Shown here piece by piece: positions 8,790-17,739 of a DNA stretch of 64,000 nt (position 1 is the stretch's first letter; each line of letters begins with the position of its first letter). The notes below the pieces were generated by a model. It had not been told where the DNA came from and ran no database searches. It saw only the letters and a program-made list of their open reading frames with translations. This stretch comes from Bacteroidota bacterium. GTDB lineage: Bacteria > Bacteroidota > Bacteroidia > B-17B0 > Aurantibacillaceae. A program made the position numbers and the translations under genes. Location: assembly GCA_018267825.1 (NCBI GenBank), contig JAFDXR010000007.1:52056-116055 (forward strand). The letters are read 5' to 3'.

Positions 8790-9214
8790 CTGGGAAAAAC
8801 CCGGCCCCGGAGGGGGCCTGACATTATTATTAATACAGGCATACAAGGTCATACCGACGGCTCCGGAGGAGTCGAACATATCCCGGATTAGTTTTTTTTC
8901 TTTGCTGTAAATCCGGTGTATTCATGTTTTGCTCCTACGGAGCAATGAGAGAGACATGACTGATGACTATTAATAATATTTGGCCCCGCCGGGGCCATGT
9001 ATCCTGCATCCGGCATAAGCTTTCTACTCGAAAATTCATACAATAGTTTAATCCGAACACAGCAGCCCCGGAGGGGCTCAACATTATTAACAACAGGTAC
9101 AATGGCATAGATGGCTCCGGAGGAGCCGAACATATATTCGCAAGTTCACAAAGGCCCTTCGTTCTGTGTTGATAGAGAGCGGAACATGGAGATCAGGGCT
9201 GGATACATGTTTTA

Positions 9215-9238
9215 CTTGTTGGTGATAACACCAACAAG
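9215..9238. repeat. Short perfect hairpin
   Basis: CTTGTTGGTG (9215-9224) and CACCAACAAG (9229-9238) are perfect 10-bp arms around ATAA. No T run follows, so it is not a typical terminator. It is part of the repeat cluster. Confidence 0.6.
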
Positions 9239-9260
9239 GGCATAACACTTATGTTTACCC

Positions 9261-9434
9261 CTTCTTTCTGTCTTGATACAGAAAGAAGCAAAGAGATCAA
9301 GGCTGTATACATTTTTTCTAAAATCCGGCGGCTATCAAGCTGATGATTTTAAGCGCTTCGCGAGCAGCCAAAATCATCTCCTCACAGGTCCACCGCTTTT
9401 GATAGCCTGGGATTTTTTGACGAAAAAATGTATA
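9261..9434. repeat. Nested inverted-repeat (MITE-like or structured) element
   Basis: CTTCTTTCTGT (9261-9271) pairs with ACAGAAAGAAG (9278-9288). Next to it, three nested perfect arms enclose one another: TATACATTTTTTC 9306-9318 with 9422-9434, GGCTATCAA 9330-9338 with 9399-9407, and GATGATTTT 9342-9350 with 9370-9378. A degraded relative of the first hairpin and its flank lies at 9160-9210. The layout suggests a small non-autonomous mobile element or a long folded RNA; no coding capacity is seen. Confidence 0.65.
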
Positions 9435-9510
9435 AGGCCGGGGGGGAAATATAAAGAGTGATTTGTTTACGTGTGGGTGATAGTACTAACTGTGGCATAA
9501 GTATACATTT

Positions 9511-9629
9511 ATGTTTTGCTCCTACAGAGCAATTACTAAACCGGAATTTTGATGGTTAATCATGTCTGGCTTCTATGAGGCCGTTGGTGGGGAATACTAT
9601 CCTCTTCCGGGGTTTGTATATTTGTTCTG
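9511..9629 (+). repeat. 119-bp direct repeat, copy 2
   Basis: Second copy of the block at 8671-8789, differing at three positions. Sequence on its right side diverges from that on the right of copy 1, so the block was copied as a unit and not as part of one large duplication. Confidence 0.85.
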
Positions 9630-10285
9630 GAGAGAATAACCCCGGCCCCGCCGGGGCCGGAGATCATATACATATCACATGAATTTTCGTGTTCAAAAAT
9701 GGAATAGCCGTTCTAACCCTACACACAGCAGCCCCGGAGGGGCCTCACATTATTAATACAGGCATACAAGGTCATACCGACGGCTCCGGAGGAGTCGAAC
9801 ATATCCCGGATGAGTTTTTTTCTTTGCTGTAAATCCGGTGTATTCATGTTTTGCTCCTACGGAGCAATGAGAGAAACATGGCAGATGGTAGTTAATAATA
9901 TTTGGCCCGGCCGGGGCCGGAGATCATATACATATCACATGAATTTTCATGCTCAAAAATGGAATAGCCGTTCTAACCCTGCACATAGCAGCCCCGGAGG
10001 GGCCTCACATAATTAAGAAAGGTATGTATGTTTATATAAACGGCTCCGTAGGAGTCGAACATATTATCTCATATTCCAGGTCGCTCCAAACAGGGTTAGG
10101 TTTTAATTAATATATATTTTCCATCCACAGCAGGACAACAGTTTTTTTAGTTTATAAAACCCTGGTATGAGCGAGACGCGGGGCATTATCCGGGACCTGT
10201 ATACAGGCACCTGGTATGACTTGCCTCTTATTCAAAAATGATTAGATTTGTTCTGCTATTTTAACCTACTAAAAATCAAATTAAT

Positions 10286-11161
10286 ATGATCAAATTAAAA
10301 CATGCTCCTGTGTATCTGTCACTGGGCTTACTGGCCGCATGTGGTGGTGGAGCTGAACACACGGCTGAAACAAGCCAGGAAACAGCAGAAGTAAAACCGG
10401 CAGCCGATTCAACGGCAGATGTTGTTGTTTACAATATCCCGTCGCCCGCTGAAACTTTTGCATTGCTGAAACTGACCAATGCGGGCTTTGATAAGGCCCT
10501 GATGAATCCTGCAGAAAAAGCGGCCAAATACAGCTCCAGTTTTTCAAAAGCCGTTAACCTGGGAGTATATTCGGCCGATATGTCGTATTGTTTCATGCAT
10601 AAACAAAACCAGGATTTTAATAATTACCTCAAAGAAATTAAAACACTGAATACGGCCCTTGGCATCGATGGCAGCTATGGTGAATCTGTAGCCAAACGCA
10701 TGCAGGACAATGCCAGTAATATGGATTCTCTGATGCAGATTGCCAGCGAAGCCGGACTTTATGCTGATTCATATTTAAAAGAAAATAAACGTGTAAGTAC
10801 CACAGCTGTTATTGCTTTCGGTGCCTGGATCGAAGGGATGCACCTCATGGTAAACACTGCTTCTAAAAAACCCGGTGACCTGATCCATGGACTGATTGCC
10901 GATCAGAAAGCGTCTGTGAAAAACCTCGGAAAAATGCTGGAGCAGTTTCCTGAAGATGCCGATATAAAAACACTATCCGGCGACCTGAAAGAGATCAGTG
11001 CGATGTATGAAGCATTGAAACCGGTTGAGGCTAAGGGAAAAGAAGCGAACGATAAACAATTGACCAGTGTGGGTGCTCATGTCACATACAGCTTTACCAG
11101 GGAAGAACTCAAAACCCTTACCGAAAAAGTAGAGGCACTGCGTAATAAATTAACCAATTAA
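10286..11161 (+). CDS. Hypothetical lipoprotein
   Basis: 291 aa. Residues 1-19 are a lipoprotein signal peptide with lipobox LLAAC, so the mature protein begins with a lipidated cysteine followed by a Gly/Glu/Thr-rich linker. The rest is predicted mostly helical (AALGIDGSYGESVAKRM, SLMQIASEAGLYADSYL). I do not recognise a named family; similar helical lipoproteins in Bacteroidota are unannotated. It lies 29 bp before the next secreted-protein gene, likely co-transcribed. Confidence 0.8.
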   Translation: MIKLKHAPVYLSLGLLAACGGGAEHTAETSQETAEVKPAADSTADVVVYNIPSPAETFALLKLTNAGFDKALMNPAEKAAKYSSSFSKAVNLGVYSADMSYCFMHKQNQDFNNYLKEIKTLNTALGIDGSYGESVAKRMQDNASNMDSLMQIASEAGLYADSYLKENKRVSTTAVIAFGAWIEGMHLMVNTASKKPGDLIHGLIADQKASVKNLGKMLEQFPEDADIKTLSGDLKEISAMYEALKPVEAKGKEANDKQLTSVGAHVTYSFTREELKTLTEKVEALRNKLTN

Positions 11162-11190
11162 CGAATTCATCACCAGAAAAAGATACGATT

Positions 11191-11649
11191 ATGAAACAAA
11201 TCATGAAACATACCGTTGCCGCATTCCTTTTCATCAACCTGATGATTCTCGGAACAAACACAGCCAACGCACAATGCAGTGGTATTGTGAAACAGGGTAT
11301 TAAAAAGGTAGCGCCCTTTGCATACAATAACCAGGTGAATAACGCAAAAATACAGGCCGGTAAAACGGCTACATTCCACCTGTCTTTTTTCCGGGGTGTG
11401 AGTTATAAACTGAACATCTGCTCCGATGAGTCTGTTGGAAAGCTCAGCTACCGCATCCTCGATGAAAATGGTGCTGAAGTATATAACAGTGCTAAAGACA
11501 ACAACGCCGATATTTATTCATTTTATTCAAACTCTTCCCAGGAACTGGTAGTGGAGATCAAAGCCCTCGATCAGACCAAAAGTGGTTGTGTAGCCGTTGT
11601 CACCGGTATGCAGGTGCCAGGTACAGCAAACCCGGGACGCGATCTTTAA
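11191..11649 (+). CDS. Hypothetical secreted protein
   Basis: 152 aa with a signal peptide (hydrophobic residues 7-25, cleavage after NAQ). The mature part is beta-rich with two to three cysteines (CSGIVKQG, NICSDESVG, SGCVAVV), suggesting a periplasmic or surface domain with a disulfide. I recognise no family. It follows the lipoprotein gene and precedes a strong terminator, so the two probably form a transcription unit. Confidence 0.75.
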   Translation: MKQIMKHTVAAFLFINLMILGTNTANAQCSGIVKQGIKKVAPFAYNNQVNNAKIQAGKTATFHLSFFRGVSYKLNICSDESVGKLSYRILDENGAEVYNSAKDNNADIYSFYSNSSQELVVEIKALDQTKSGCVAVVTGMQVPGTANPGRDL

Positions 11650-11670
11650 TCGCATCTTAACCCCATTGGA

Positions 11671-11697
11671 AAGCCTCCGTAAGCGGAGGCTTTTTTT
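11671..11697 (+). terminator. Rho-independent terminator
   Basis: GCCTCCG (11673-11679) and CGGAGGC (11684-11690) form a perfect stem with loop TAAG, extended by AA/TT and followed by seven Ts, 22 bp after the secreted-protein stop. Confidence 0.92.
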
Positions 11698-11707
11698 ATA
11701 TACGCCA

Positions 11708-11754
11708 TTGTGTAACTGAATGGTTTCGGATATATTTGTAACCTCACTGTTACA
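11708..11754 (+). promoter_or_regulatory. Promoter and operator of ArsR-type gene
   Basis: TTG (11708-11710), 20 bp, TATATTTG (11731-11738) is an exact Bacteroidota -33/-7 promoter. TGTAAC (11737-11742) and GTTACA (11749-11754) form an inverted repeat with 6-bp spacing over the start of transcription. Another TGTAAC lies at 11711-11716. This is the expected place for repression by the ArsR protein encoded 4 bp downstream. Confidence 0.7.
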
Positions 11755-11757
11755 TAT

Positions 11758-12111
11758 ATGAATACACGCAGAGATGTTTTTCAGGCCATCGCAGATCCTA
11801 CACGCCGCGAGATTATTTCCCTTCTGGCATCAAAACCGCTGAACCTGAATACGGTCGCCGGAAATTTTGACATCAGCCGCCCGGCTATTTCGCGACATAT
11901 CAAAATACTTACAGAGTGCGGACTCATCTCAATTCGCCAGCATGGCCGCGAGCGCTATTGTGAAGCCCGTTTGCAGAAATTGCACGAAGTGTACGACTGG
12001 GTCGGGCATTACCATGCTTTCTGGACGCATAAACTGGATGCATTGGGGGAGATGCTGGCTTCGGAACAAAAAACAGGAGCGCACAAGAAACATGTAAAAA
12101 GAAAAAAATAA
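11758..12111 (+). CDS. ArsR-family transcriptional regulator
   Basis: 117 aa winged-helix protein: [45 protein letters not shown] (recognition helix), GRERYCEARLQKL. No metal-binding ELCVC motif, so not a classic metal sensor. It belongs to the group usually paired with SRPBCC/AHSA1 proteins and is a paralogue of the regulator at 40999-41328, but no SRPBCC gene follows it. A basic KKHVKRKK tail ends the protein. Confidence 0.9.
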   Translation: MNTRRDVFQAIADPTRREIISLLASKPLNLNTVAGNFDISRPAISRHIKILTECGLISIRQHGRERYCEARLQKLHEVYDWVGHYHAFWTHKLDALGEMLASEQKTGAHKKHVKRKK

Positions 12112-12602
12112 CCCCTGATTTAGATTCTTTCACCGTACTATTTTGATAACCCGAAATCTCAAAATGAGATGATTTATTCCCATCTGTGGACAAAATGATA
12201 TTTTCTGATTTGTGCAAACCCTTGACTAACAAAGGTTTTGGAGTGAAGTGAAGTTTGGTATACCATTGGTTACAAGCCTCGCGGAGGAAATGCTATGCAA
12301 AATATACCTTGGTTGGTTTTTACATAGCATGTAATAGTGTCGTTTATGCAGGTTACAGGACAGGGTTATTTCTTTGTAAACCTATTTAATACCGGTCATG
12401 GGGAGTCTGGGTATGAATGGGTTAGGCATTCGTAATTTTTCTGTCCGGTACCTGCATAGTGACATTTTGCAACATTTTCTCAGGTTAAGCGTTTAAGTAT
12501 GCTACATAAGCCGCCGCTGAATTACACATGTAATATTAAGTGCAAAATTGTATAATCAGTGGCTCTTATTCTTTCTAATTTGGTATTAAAATCTCCCCTT
12601 AT
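12112..12602. other. 490-bp intergenic region
   Basis: No coding region or RNA gene is seen. An inverted repeat, ATGCTATG at 12290-12297 and CATAGCAT at 12323-12330, is the only clear structure. A CTAATTTGG box about 30 bp before the response-regulator ATG is a weak -7 candidate. Confidence 0.5.
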
Positions 12603-13970
12603 ATGCCACAATCTAAACCAAAAAATGAGCTGCGGATTCATCTTGTAGAAGATGATAAATGGTATAATGGCTTTTTAACCCATCATTTGTCATTAAATCC
12701 GGATAATATCCTTGAGAGTTTTTCAACAGGAAAAGAGTTGCTGAAGAACCTCTATAAATCTCCTGCTGTTGTCATTGTCGATTATTCGCTTCCTGATATG
12801 AATGGGGCGGATTTGATGCTGAAGATCCGGGAATATAATCCGGATATAGCCATCATTGTGGTTTCTGGTCAGGAAGATATTTCTACGGCGGTGAATTTAC
12901 TGAAAGAAGGAGCTTCCGATTATATTGTGAAAAACGATGAAACAAAAGAACGGCTCTGGGCGGCGGTAAATAACATCCGGGACAAAATGGGACTTCGTGA
13001 AGAGATTCGGGAATTGAGGAGTGAATTGAAAGTGAAGTATGATTTTTCCGATTCTGTGATCGGCTCCAGTCCTGTTATGAAACAGGTAAACGAAATGATC
13101 GAAAGGGCCTGTAACTCAAATATAACGGTATCTATATACGGTGAAACCGGAACAGGTAAGGAAGTTATAGCCAAAACAATTCACTACAATTCTTCCCGTC
13201 AGAAAGGCAAATTTGTTGCAGTGAATGTCGCATCTATTCCCGGTGAACTTATCGAGAGCGAATTATTTGGTCATGAGAAAGGTGCTTTTACCGGTGCTCA
13301 TGCCCGTCGTATCGGCCGTTTTGAGGAAGCGGATAAAGGAACACTTTTTCTGGATGAGATAGCCGAAATGGAGTTGCCCATGCAGGCTAAATTATTGAGG
13401 GTTTTGCAGGAACGTGAACTCAGCAGGGTAGGAGGCAATGATCTTATAAAATTTGATGTGCGCATTATTGTAGCCACGCATAAAGATCTGGCCGAAGAAG
13501 TGAAAGCCGGACGATTCAGGGAAGATTTATATTACAGGCTGCTTGGTCTCTCCATTCAGTTACCACCTCTTCGCGAGAGAAGCTCAGATATTATACAACT
13601 TACCAGGCATTTTATTAAGCAATATTGCCATGAAAATAAATGCATGGAAATCAAAATATCGCCGGAAGCCCAGGACAAATTACTGGCATATCAATTCCCT
13701 GGTAATATCAGGGAGCTGAAGTCTGTGATAGAACTGGCCTGTGTTATGTGCGACGATGGTATCATAGGCCCGGATCAGATTAAGTTTAGCAGAAGCGGAC
13801 GGAAACCCGATGAAATGGCGCAGGAGATGACGCTTGACGAATATAACAACCAGATCATTCTCAACTTTCTGAGGAAATACAATAACAATGTGCTGCTGGT
13901 TGCCAAAAAACTCAATATAGGGAAATCAACTATTTACCGTATGCTTAAGAGCCAGGCAGTTGCTTTGTAA
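12603..13970 (+). CDS. NtrC-family sigma-54-dependent response regulator
   Basis: 455 aa. Receiver domain 1-125: acidic pocket LVEDD, phospho-acceptor in VDYSLPD, conserved Lys in YIVKND. AAA+ domain about 145-380: Walker A GETGTGKE, sigma-54 contact loop GAFTGA, Walker B FLDEIAEM, and REDLYYRL. C-terminal Fis-type HTH (NVLLVAKKLNIGKSTIYRMLK). It activates RNA polymerase with sigma-54. The hybrid kinase 42 bp downstream is the obvious partner. Targets are unknown; the near-consensus sigma-54 box before hsp20 is one candidate. Confidence 0.95.
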   Translation: MPQSKPKNELRIHLVEDDKWYNGFLTHHLSLNPDNILESFSTGKELLKNLYKSPAVVIVDYSLPDMNGADLMLKIREYNPDIAIIVVSGQEDISTAVNLLKEGASDYIVKNDETKERLWAAVNNIRDKMGLREEIRELRSELKVKYDFSDSVIGSSPVMKQVNEMIERACNSNITVSIYGETGTGKEVIAKTIHYNSSRQKGKFVAVNVASIPGELIESELFGHEKGAFTGAHARRIGRFEEADKGTLFLDEIAEMELPMQAKLLRVLQERELSRVGGNDLIKFDVRIIVATHKDLAEEVKAGRFREDLYYRLLGLSIQLPPLRERSSDIIQLTRHFIKQYCHENKCMEIKISPEAQDKLLAYQFPGNIRELKSVIELACVMCDDGIIGPDQIKFSRSGRKPDEMAQEMTLDEYNNQIILNFLRKYNNNVLLVAKKLNIGKSTIYRMLKSQAVAL

Positions 13971-14012
13971 CGGGAGCTCTTTATATAATTATATTTCCAC
14001 CCGCTTCTACTT

Positions 14013-16817
14013 ATGGACAACCTTGAAAATCTCAGAAAACAACTGGAACAGGAAAAGCAACTGCGTGTTACACTGGAACAGGAACTGGCTTTGAAAAAAG
14101 AACAGCTGGAAAGGTATGTTCAGAAAGAAAACGAAGAGAAATACAGAACTGTCATCGAAACGGCTACCGATATTGTTTATAAAACAGATGCCAAAGGCTA
14201 TTTCACCTACGTAAATCCTGCCGCCGAAAGGATTGTCGGATTTGCCCAGCATGAATTACTGGGTATGCATTTTTCGAGCCTGATTGATCCTGAATACCGG
14301 GAACGTGTTATGGAATTTTACCATGAGCAATTCAAATCCAGGACACCCTCTACCTATTTAGAATATCCGATCATTACCCGGAAAGGTGAGCGCTTGTGGT
14401 TGGGACAGAATGTGCAGCTGGAACTTACAGGTACAGGGTGGGTAAACGGCGTCTCCTCATTCGCCAGGGATATATCAGACCGCATGAAGGCAGACGAACA
14501 GTTGAAGCTGCTCAACCTGCGTTTTTCTTCAATTATCAATAATATACATTCAGGCATTCTGCTTGAGAGCAGCGAAAGACGGGTTGTTATTGCTAATGAT
14601 ACGCTCTGCAGAATGTTTAACTCTTCGGCAAAACCCGAACATGTTGTGGATGCCAGTTGCCTGGATATTTTCAAAAGCATGAAATATATTTTCAAAGACG
14701 GGGATGCTGTCATAGAGAATATGGAAGCATGCGTTCAGAAAAGAGAAAAGCAACTGAATGTTGAGATTGCATTGGCAGATGGCCGCATCTTTGAGCGGGA
14801 TTACATACCTATTTTTCTGAATGGTATATATACCGGGCATCTCTGGAAATACAGGGACATTACAGAGCAGAAGAAAATTCAACAGACGCTCCTGGAAAGC
14901 GAAGAGAAATACAGACGGATCATTCAGAATATGAAACTGGGTTTGCTTGTTGTTGATAATAATGACAGGATCGTGGATGCCAATCCGAATTTTTGTGAAA
15001 TGACAGGATACAAACAGGAGGAAATCATGGGTTGGCCCGCCGGCGAAATACTATTGGTTTCGGAAGAAAGTAAATCGGAAATCCGGAAAGCCCAGGGGCT
15101 GCGTAAGGATGGTGTGTCAAATGCTTATGAGATACAGGTGTCCAGCAAAACCGGTAAGCCGGTTTGGATGATGATCAGCGGGTCTCCGATTTATGATTCG
15201 AACCATAAACTTATCGGATCTATTGGAATACACCTCGATATTACGGAACGCAAGCTGCAGGAAGTGGCATTGAGAGAAGCCCATTTGAAGGCAGAACAGT
15301 CGGCGCATTCCAAAGAGGTATTTCTGGCAAATATGAGCCATGAAGTTCGAACCCCCATGAATGCAGTACTGGGCATGGCCCGCCTGCTCGAGCATGCTAA
15401 CCTGACAACGAAAGAACGTGGATACCTGGATGCTATCAAGGTCTCGTCTGAAAATCTGTTGGTGATCATCAATGATATACTTGACTTTTCAAAAATTGAT
15501 CAGGGCAAAATGCAGCTCGAGGAAACCACGTTTTCGTTTTCCGAAATGATCAAAGCAGCCATGGTTCAGTTCGAATTTAAGTTCATGGAAAAGAACCTGT
15601 CCTTTTTCAGGAAAATAGACCCTGCTATGGGAGATATTTTCCGGGGAGATCCCACACGATTATCGCAGGTACTTACCAACCTGATCAGTAATTCAGTTAA
15701 GTTTACAGAAGAAGGGCATGTTTCCTTATCCTGTTACCTTGTGGCTGATGAACCTTCCAGTCAACGGATTCGCTTTACAGTATCCGATACAGGTGTTGGT
15801 ATCGAAAAAGATAAGCTTGTCGATATTTTTGAAAGTTTTATGCAGGAGGATTCAACAATCAGCAGGAAGTATGGTGGGACCGGGCTTGGACTTACCATTT
15901 CCAAACAACTCGTAAAACTCTTTGGTGGCGAGCTTTTGGTTGAATCCGAAAAAGGAAAAGGTAGCTCATTCTCTTTTGAAATTGATTTGAAAAAAGGACA
16001 TATGGCAGATATCAATAAAGCAGCCGAAGTTGTTTTGGATTACGACAGACTCAGAGATTTGAAAGTACTTCTTGTAGAAGATAATAAGCTGAACCAGTTT
16101 GTTGCAACCGCTATCCTGGATCAGTTTGGTGCAAAAACAGTATTGGCAGCCAATGGCAAAGAAGCTTTGGAAAAACTGGGTAAAGAAAGGTTTGATATTG
16201 TATTAATGGATTTACAGATGCCGGTGATGGGAGGGCTTGAAGCTACACGCCTGATTCGTGAGCAACTGAAAAGTGATGTGCCGGTGATCGCCCTTACCGC
16301 TAATGCCATTAAGGGAGATAGTGATAAATGCCTGGCTGCCGGTATGAATGATTACATTTCCAAACCTTTTACAAATATTGGCCTGGCTTCAAAGATGCTG
16401 AAATATGCGCCTTTGAAACGTTATGAGAAATTGGAGCAGGCGTCGGAGGTAAATACCGATAAAGAAGAAACAAAGACAGATGATATAACAGTGAGTTATG
16501 ATTTGCAAAAACTCCTGGACGGATTTGAAGGAAATGATGAGTTTGCAAGGAATATGGTTGACCTGTTTATAGAAACCGCTGAGGAAACAATGCATGACAT
16601 GGAACATGCAATGGCGGATAATAATCCGGAGCTTGTTAAATCACTCGCTCACAAAATAAAGCCTTCCATCGATATTTTTAATATCCGGGCATTAACAGGT
16701 CTTGTAAGGAGTATAGAACGCCCCGAGGATCGGATAAACCCCAGTGCAGCACAGGTCAATGAATTTGTAGGGATATTGGCAGAAGTGGTGAGGCAAATGG
16801 AGAACGATAAAAAATAG
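14013..16817 (+). CDS. Hybrid sensor histidine kinase with three PAS domains, receiver and HPt
   Basis: 934 aa, no membrane segment. A short coiled coil (residues 3-40) precedes three PAS domains (about 45-165, 175-290, 300-415), then HisKA with the phospho-acceptor in MSHEVRTPMN (about residue 450), HATPase (NLISNSVKFTE, DTGVGI, GGTGLGL), a receiver with DIVLMDLQMPVMGG, and a C-terminal HPt domain (AHKIKPS, about 870). This is a complete phosphorelay in one chain, and the preceding NtrC protein probably takes the phosphate. Being cytoplasmic, it likely senses an internal signal through PAS. Confidence 0.95.
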   Translation: MDNLENLRKQLEQEKQLRVTLEQELALKKEQLERYVQKENEEKYRTVIETATDIVYKTDAKGYFTYVNPAAERIVGFAQHELLGMHFSSLIDPEYRERVMEFYHEQFKSRTPSTYLEYPIITRKGERLWLGQNVQLELTGTGWVNGVSSFARDISDRMKADEQLKLLNLRFSSIINNIHSGILLESSERRVVIANDTLCRMFNSSAKPEHVVDASCLDIFKSMKYIFKDGDAVIENMEACVQKREKQLNVEIALADGRIFERDYIPIFLNGIYTGHLWKYRDITEQKKIQQTLLESEEKYRRIIQNMKLGLLVVDNNDRIVDANPNFCEMTGYKQEEIMGWPAGEILLVSEESKSEIRKAQGLRKDGVSNAYEIQVSSKTGKPVWMMISGSPIYDSNHKLIGSIGIHLDITERKLQEVALREAHLKAEQSAHSKEVFLANMSHEVRTPMNAVLGMARLLEHANLTTKERGYLDAIKVSSENLLVIINDILDFSKIDQGKMQLEETTFSFSEMIKAAMVQFEFKFMEKNLSFFRKIDPAMGDIFRGDPTRLSQVLTNLISNSVKFTEEGHVSLSCYLVADEPSSQRIRFTVSDTGVGIEKDKLVDIFESFMQEDSTISRKYGGTGLGLTISKQLVKLFGGELLVESEKGKGSSFSFEIDLKKGHMADINKAAEVVLDYDRLRDLKVLLVEDNKLNQFVATAILDQFGAKTVLAANGKEALEKLGKERFDIVLMDLQMPVMGGLEATRLIREQLKSDVPVIALTANAIKGDSDKCLAAGMNDYISKPFTNIGLASKMLKYAPLKRYEKLEQASEVNTDKEETKTDDITVSYDLQKLLDGFEGNDEFARNMVDLFIETAEETMHDMEHAMADNNPELVKSLAHKIKPSIDIFNIRALTGLVRSIERPEDRINPSAAQVNEFVGILAEVVRQMENDKK

Positions 16818-16818
16818 C

Positions 16819-17310
16819 TTAATGGTCCCGGAATTTTTTACCATCTCTCAGGCTGTTTAATGTTTGCGAGAGACGGTCGATACGCGTTTCTTCTTTTTTT
16901 GCACTATTTATCCAGTCGGCATAAAGTTTTTTTTCGCCATCGACGAGGCTGTTATAGAAATGTAGTGCCCCGGGTTCTTCATCCAGGCATAGCTTCAGGT
17001 CTTCAGGTGTTTCAAAAGGAGCATTATCTGCATACAGTACAACATGCACAAAGTCACCGGCCTGTTTTTTTATTTTTTTGCGAATCTCGGCTTTTACTGG
17101 CAGAAATAAACTTCCATTACCCATAGGCATCAGGTGATAGTGATTTATTTCTACGCCGTCAATATGACCGCGAACCCTGACCCAGCCAAAATGAGCGTGT
17201 TTATCATGCAATACCTCCGGAACCCGCGCAAATGTCCATCCCCCTTTCCCCGGAAATTTTTCGAGCAGGTAGTTTTTGTCTACCAATGGTTTGGTTTCAC
17301 TTTTCTTCAT
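16819..17310 (-). CDS. YdeI/OmpD-associated family protein (DUF1905)
   Basis: 163 aa. Residues about 10-90 are a DUF1905 beta-barrel (GKGGWTFARVPEVL, GWVRVRGHIDGVE, MPMGNGSLFLPVKAEIRKKI). The C-terminal part matches the YdeI/OmpD-associated helical region (FYNSLVDGEKKLYADWINSAKKEETRIDR). Family members are implicated in peptide resistance in some bacteria; the mechanism is not known. Its start overlaps the end of the next gene upstream by 14 bp, so the pair is an operon. Confidence 0.85.
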   Translation of the reverse strand: MKKSETKPLVDKNYLLEKFPGKGGWTFARVPEVLHDKHAHFGWVRVRGHIDGVEINHYHLMPMGNGSLFLPVKAEIRKKIKKQAGDFVHVVLYADNAPFETPEDLKLCLDEEPGALHFYNSLVDGEKKLYADWINSAKKEETRIDRLSQTLNSLRDGKKFRDH

Positions 17311-17680
17311 GCCACGCTTTCTTCATAAAATCAATAACCTCTGCGGTGATATCCTCTTTATAAAGCATCCTGAAATGATGATTGAACTGCTTACTGTCCC
17401 CCGGAACCTGTGCAACCTTCTGAAAACACAGGTTGTCGTTATAGGCCTGTTTAAACGGAAACACCACATGAATGAAATTCTTTCCCAATTGCGTGACCCA
17501 GGCTATACGCTTGTGATCATTGGATATTCCAATCATGGTTTTGGTTGGCTCCATGCGTATATCGCCGACCTTCTGAAATTGCTTAATGAAATGATCAAAT
17601 AATAAAAGCGTATGCTCCTGTTTTCCATTCAGAAAGGCAGACAGCGCTTTGTATTCGGGGTTTGAAGAAATACTGTTCAT
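17297..17680 (-). CDS. DUF5655-like small protein
   Basis: 127 aa, no signal peptide. FLNGKQEHTLLLFDHFIKQFQKVGDIRMEPTKTMIGI and a WVTQLGKNFIHVVFPF strand match the DUF5655 / YdhG-like fold as I remember it. Function unknown. Overlap of 14 bp with the YdeI-family gene indicates co-translation. Confidence 0.7.
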   Translation of the reverse strand: MNSISSNPEYKALSAFLNGKQEHTLLLFDHFIKQFQKVGDIRMEPTKTMIGISNDHKRIAWVTQLGKNFIHVVFPFKQAYNDNLCFQKVAQVPGDSKQFNHHFRMLYKEDITAEVIDFMKKAWHEEK

Positions 17681-17739
17681 GCTTTACAGATACCGAATAT
17701 AGAAAAATAACAGCCATGAAACAATGATCGTAATAGCCA

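Larger units (their letters stand above)
8671..10075. repeat. Cluster of palindromic REP-like repeats, no gene
   Basis: This 1.4-kb stretch holds no convincing gene. It is a mosaic of short GC-rich palindromes: GCTCCTACGGAGC or GCTCCTACAGAGC (8678, 8931, 9518, 9852), GGCCCCGCCGGGGCC-type (8982, 9644, 9904), GCCCCGGAGGGGC-type (8803, 9064, 9731, 9991) and GGCTCCGGAGGAG-type (8859, 9113, 9782, 10041). Longer blocks are duplicated: about 110 bp at 9644-9755 reappears at 9904-10013, and about 190 bp at 8803-8996 reappears at 9731-9918. Such arrays resemble REP/BIME elements; the REP-associated transposase that would mobilise them is not in the window. Confidence 0.75.

Noticed and set aside
9215..9238. 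Terminator in the repeat cluster
   Set aside because: The stem is perfect but no T run follows on either strand and no gene ends there.
8709..10016. Several 60-80 codon frames in the repeat cluster
   Set aside because: They consist of the palindromic repeats themselves (for example MFCSYGAMRE from GCTCCTACGGAGC) and appear wherever these repeats occur.
12290..12330. ATGCTATG/CATAGCAT inverted repeat as a terminator or operator
   Set aside because: Arms are weak with a 25-nt loop and it is not placed near a start or stop codon.
14007..16607. Minus-strand open frames inside the hybrid kinase gene
   Set aside because: Shadow frames of a strongly conserved gene; no homology and no promoter.
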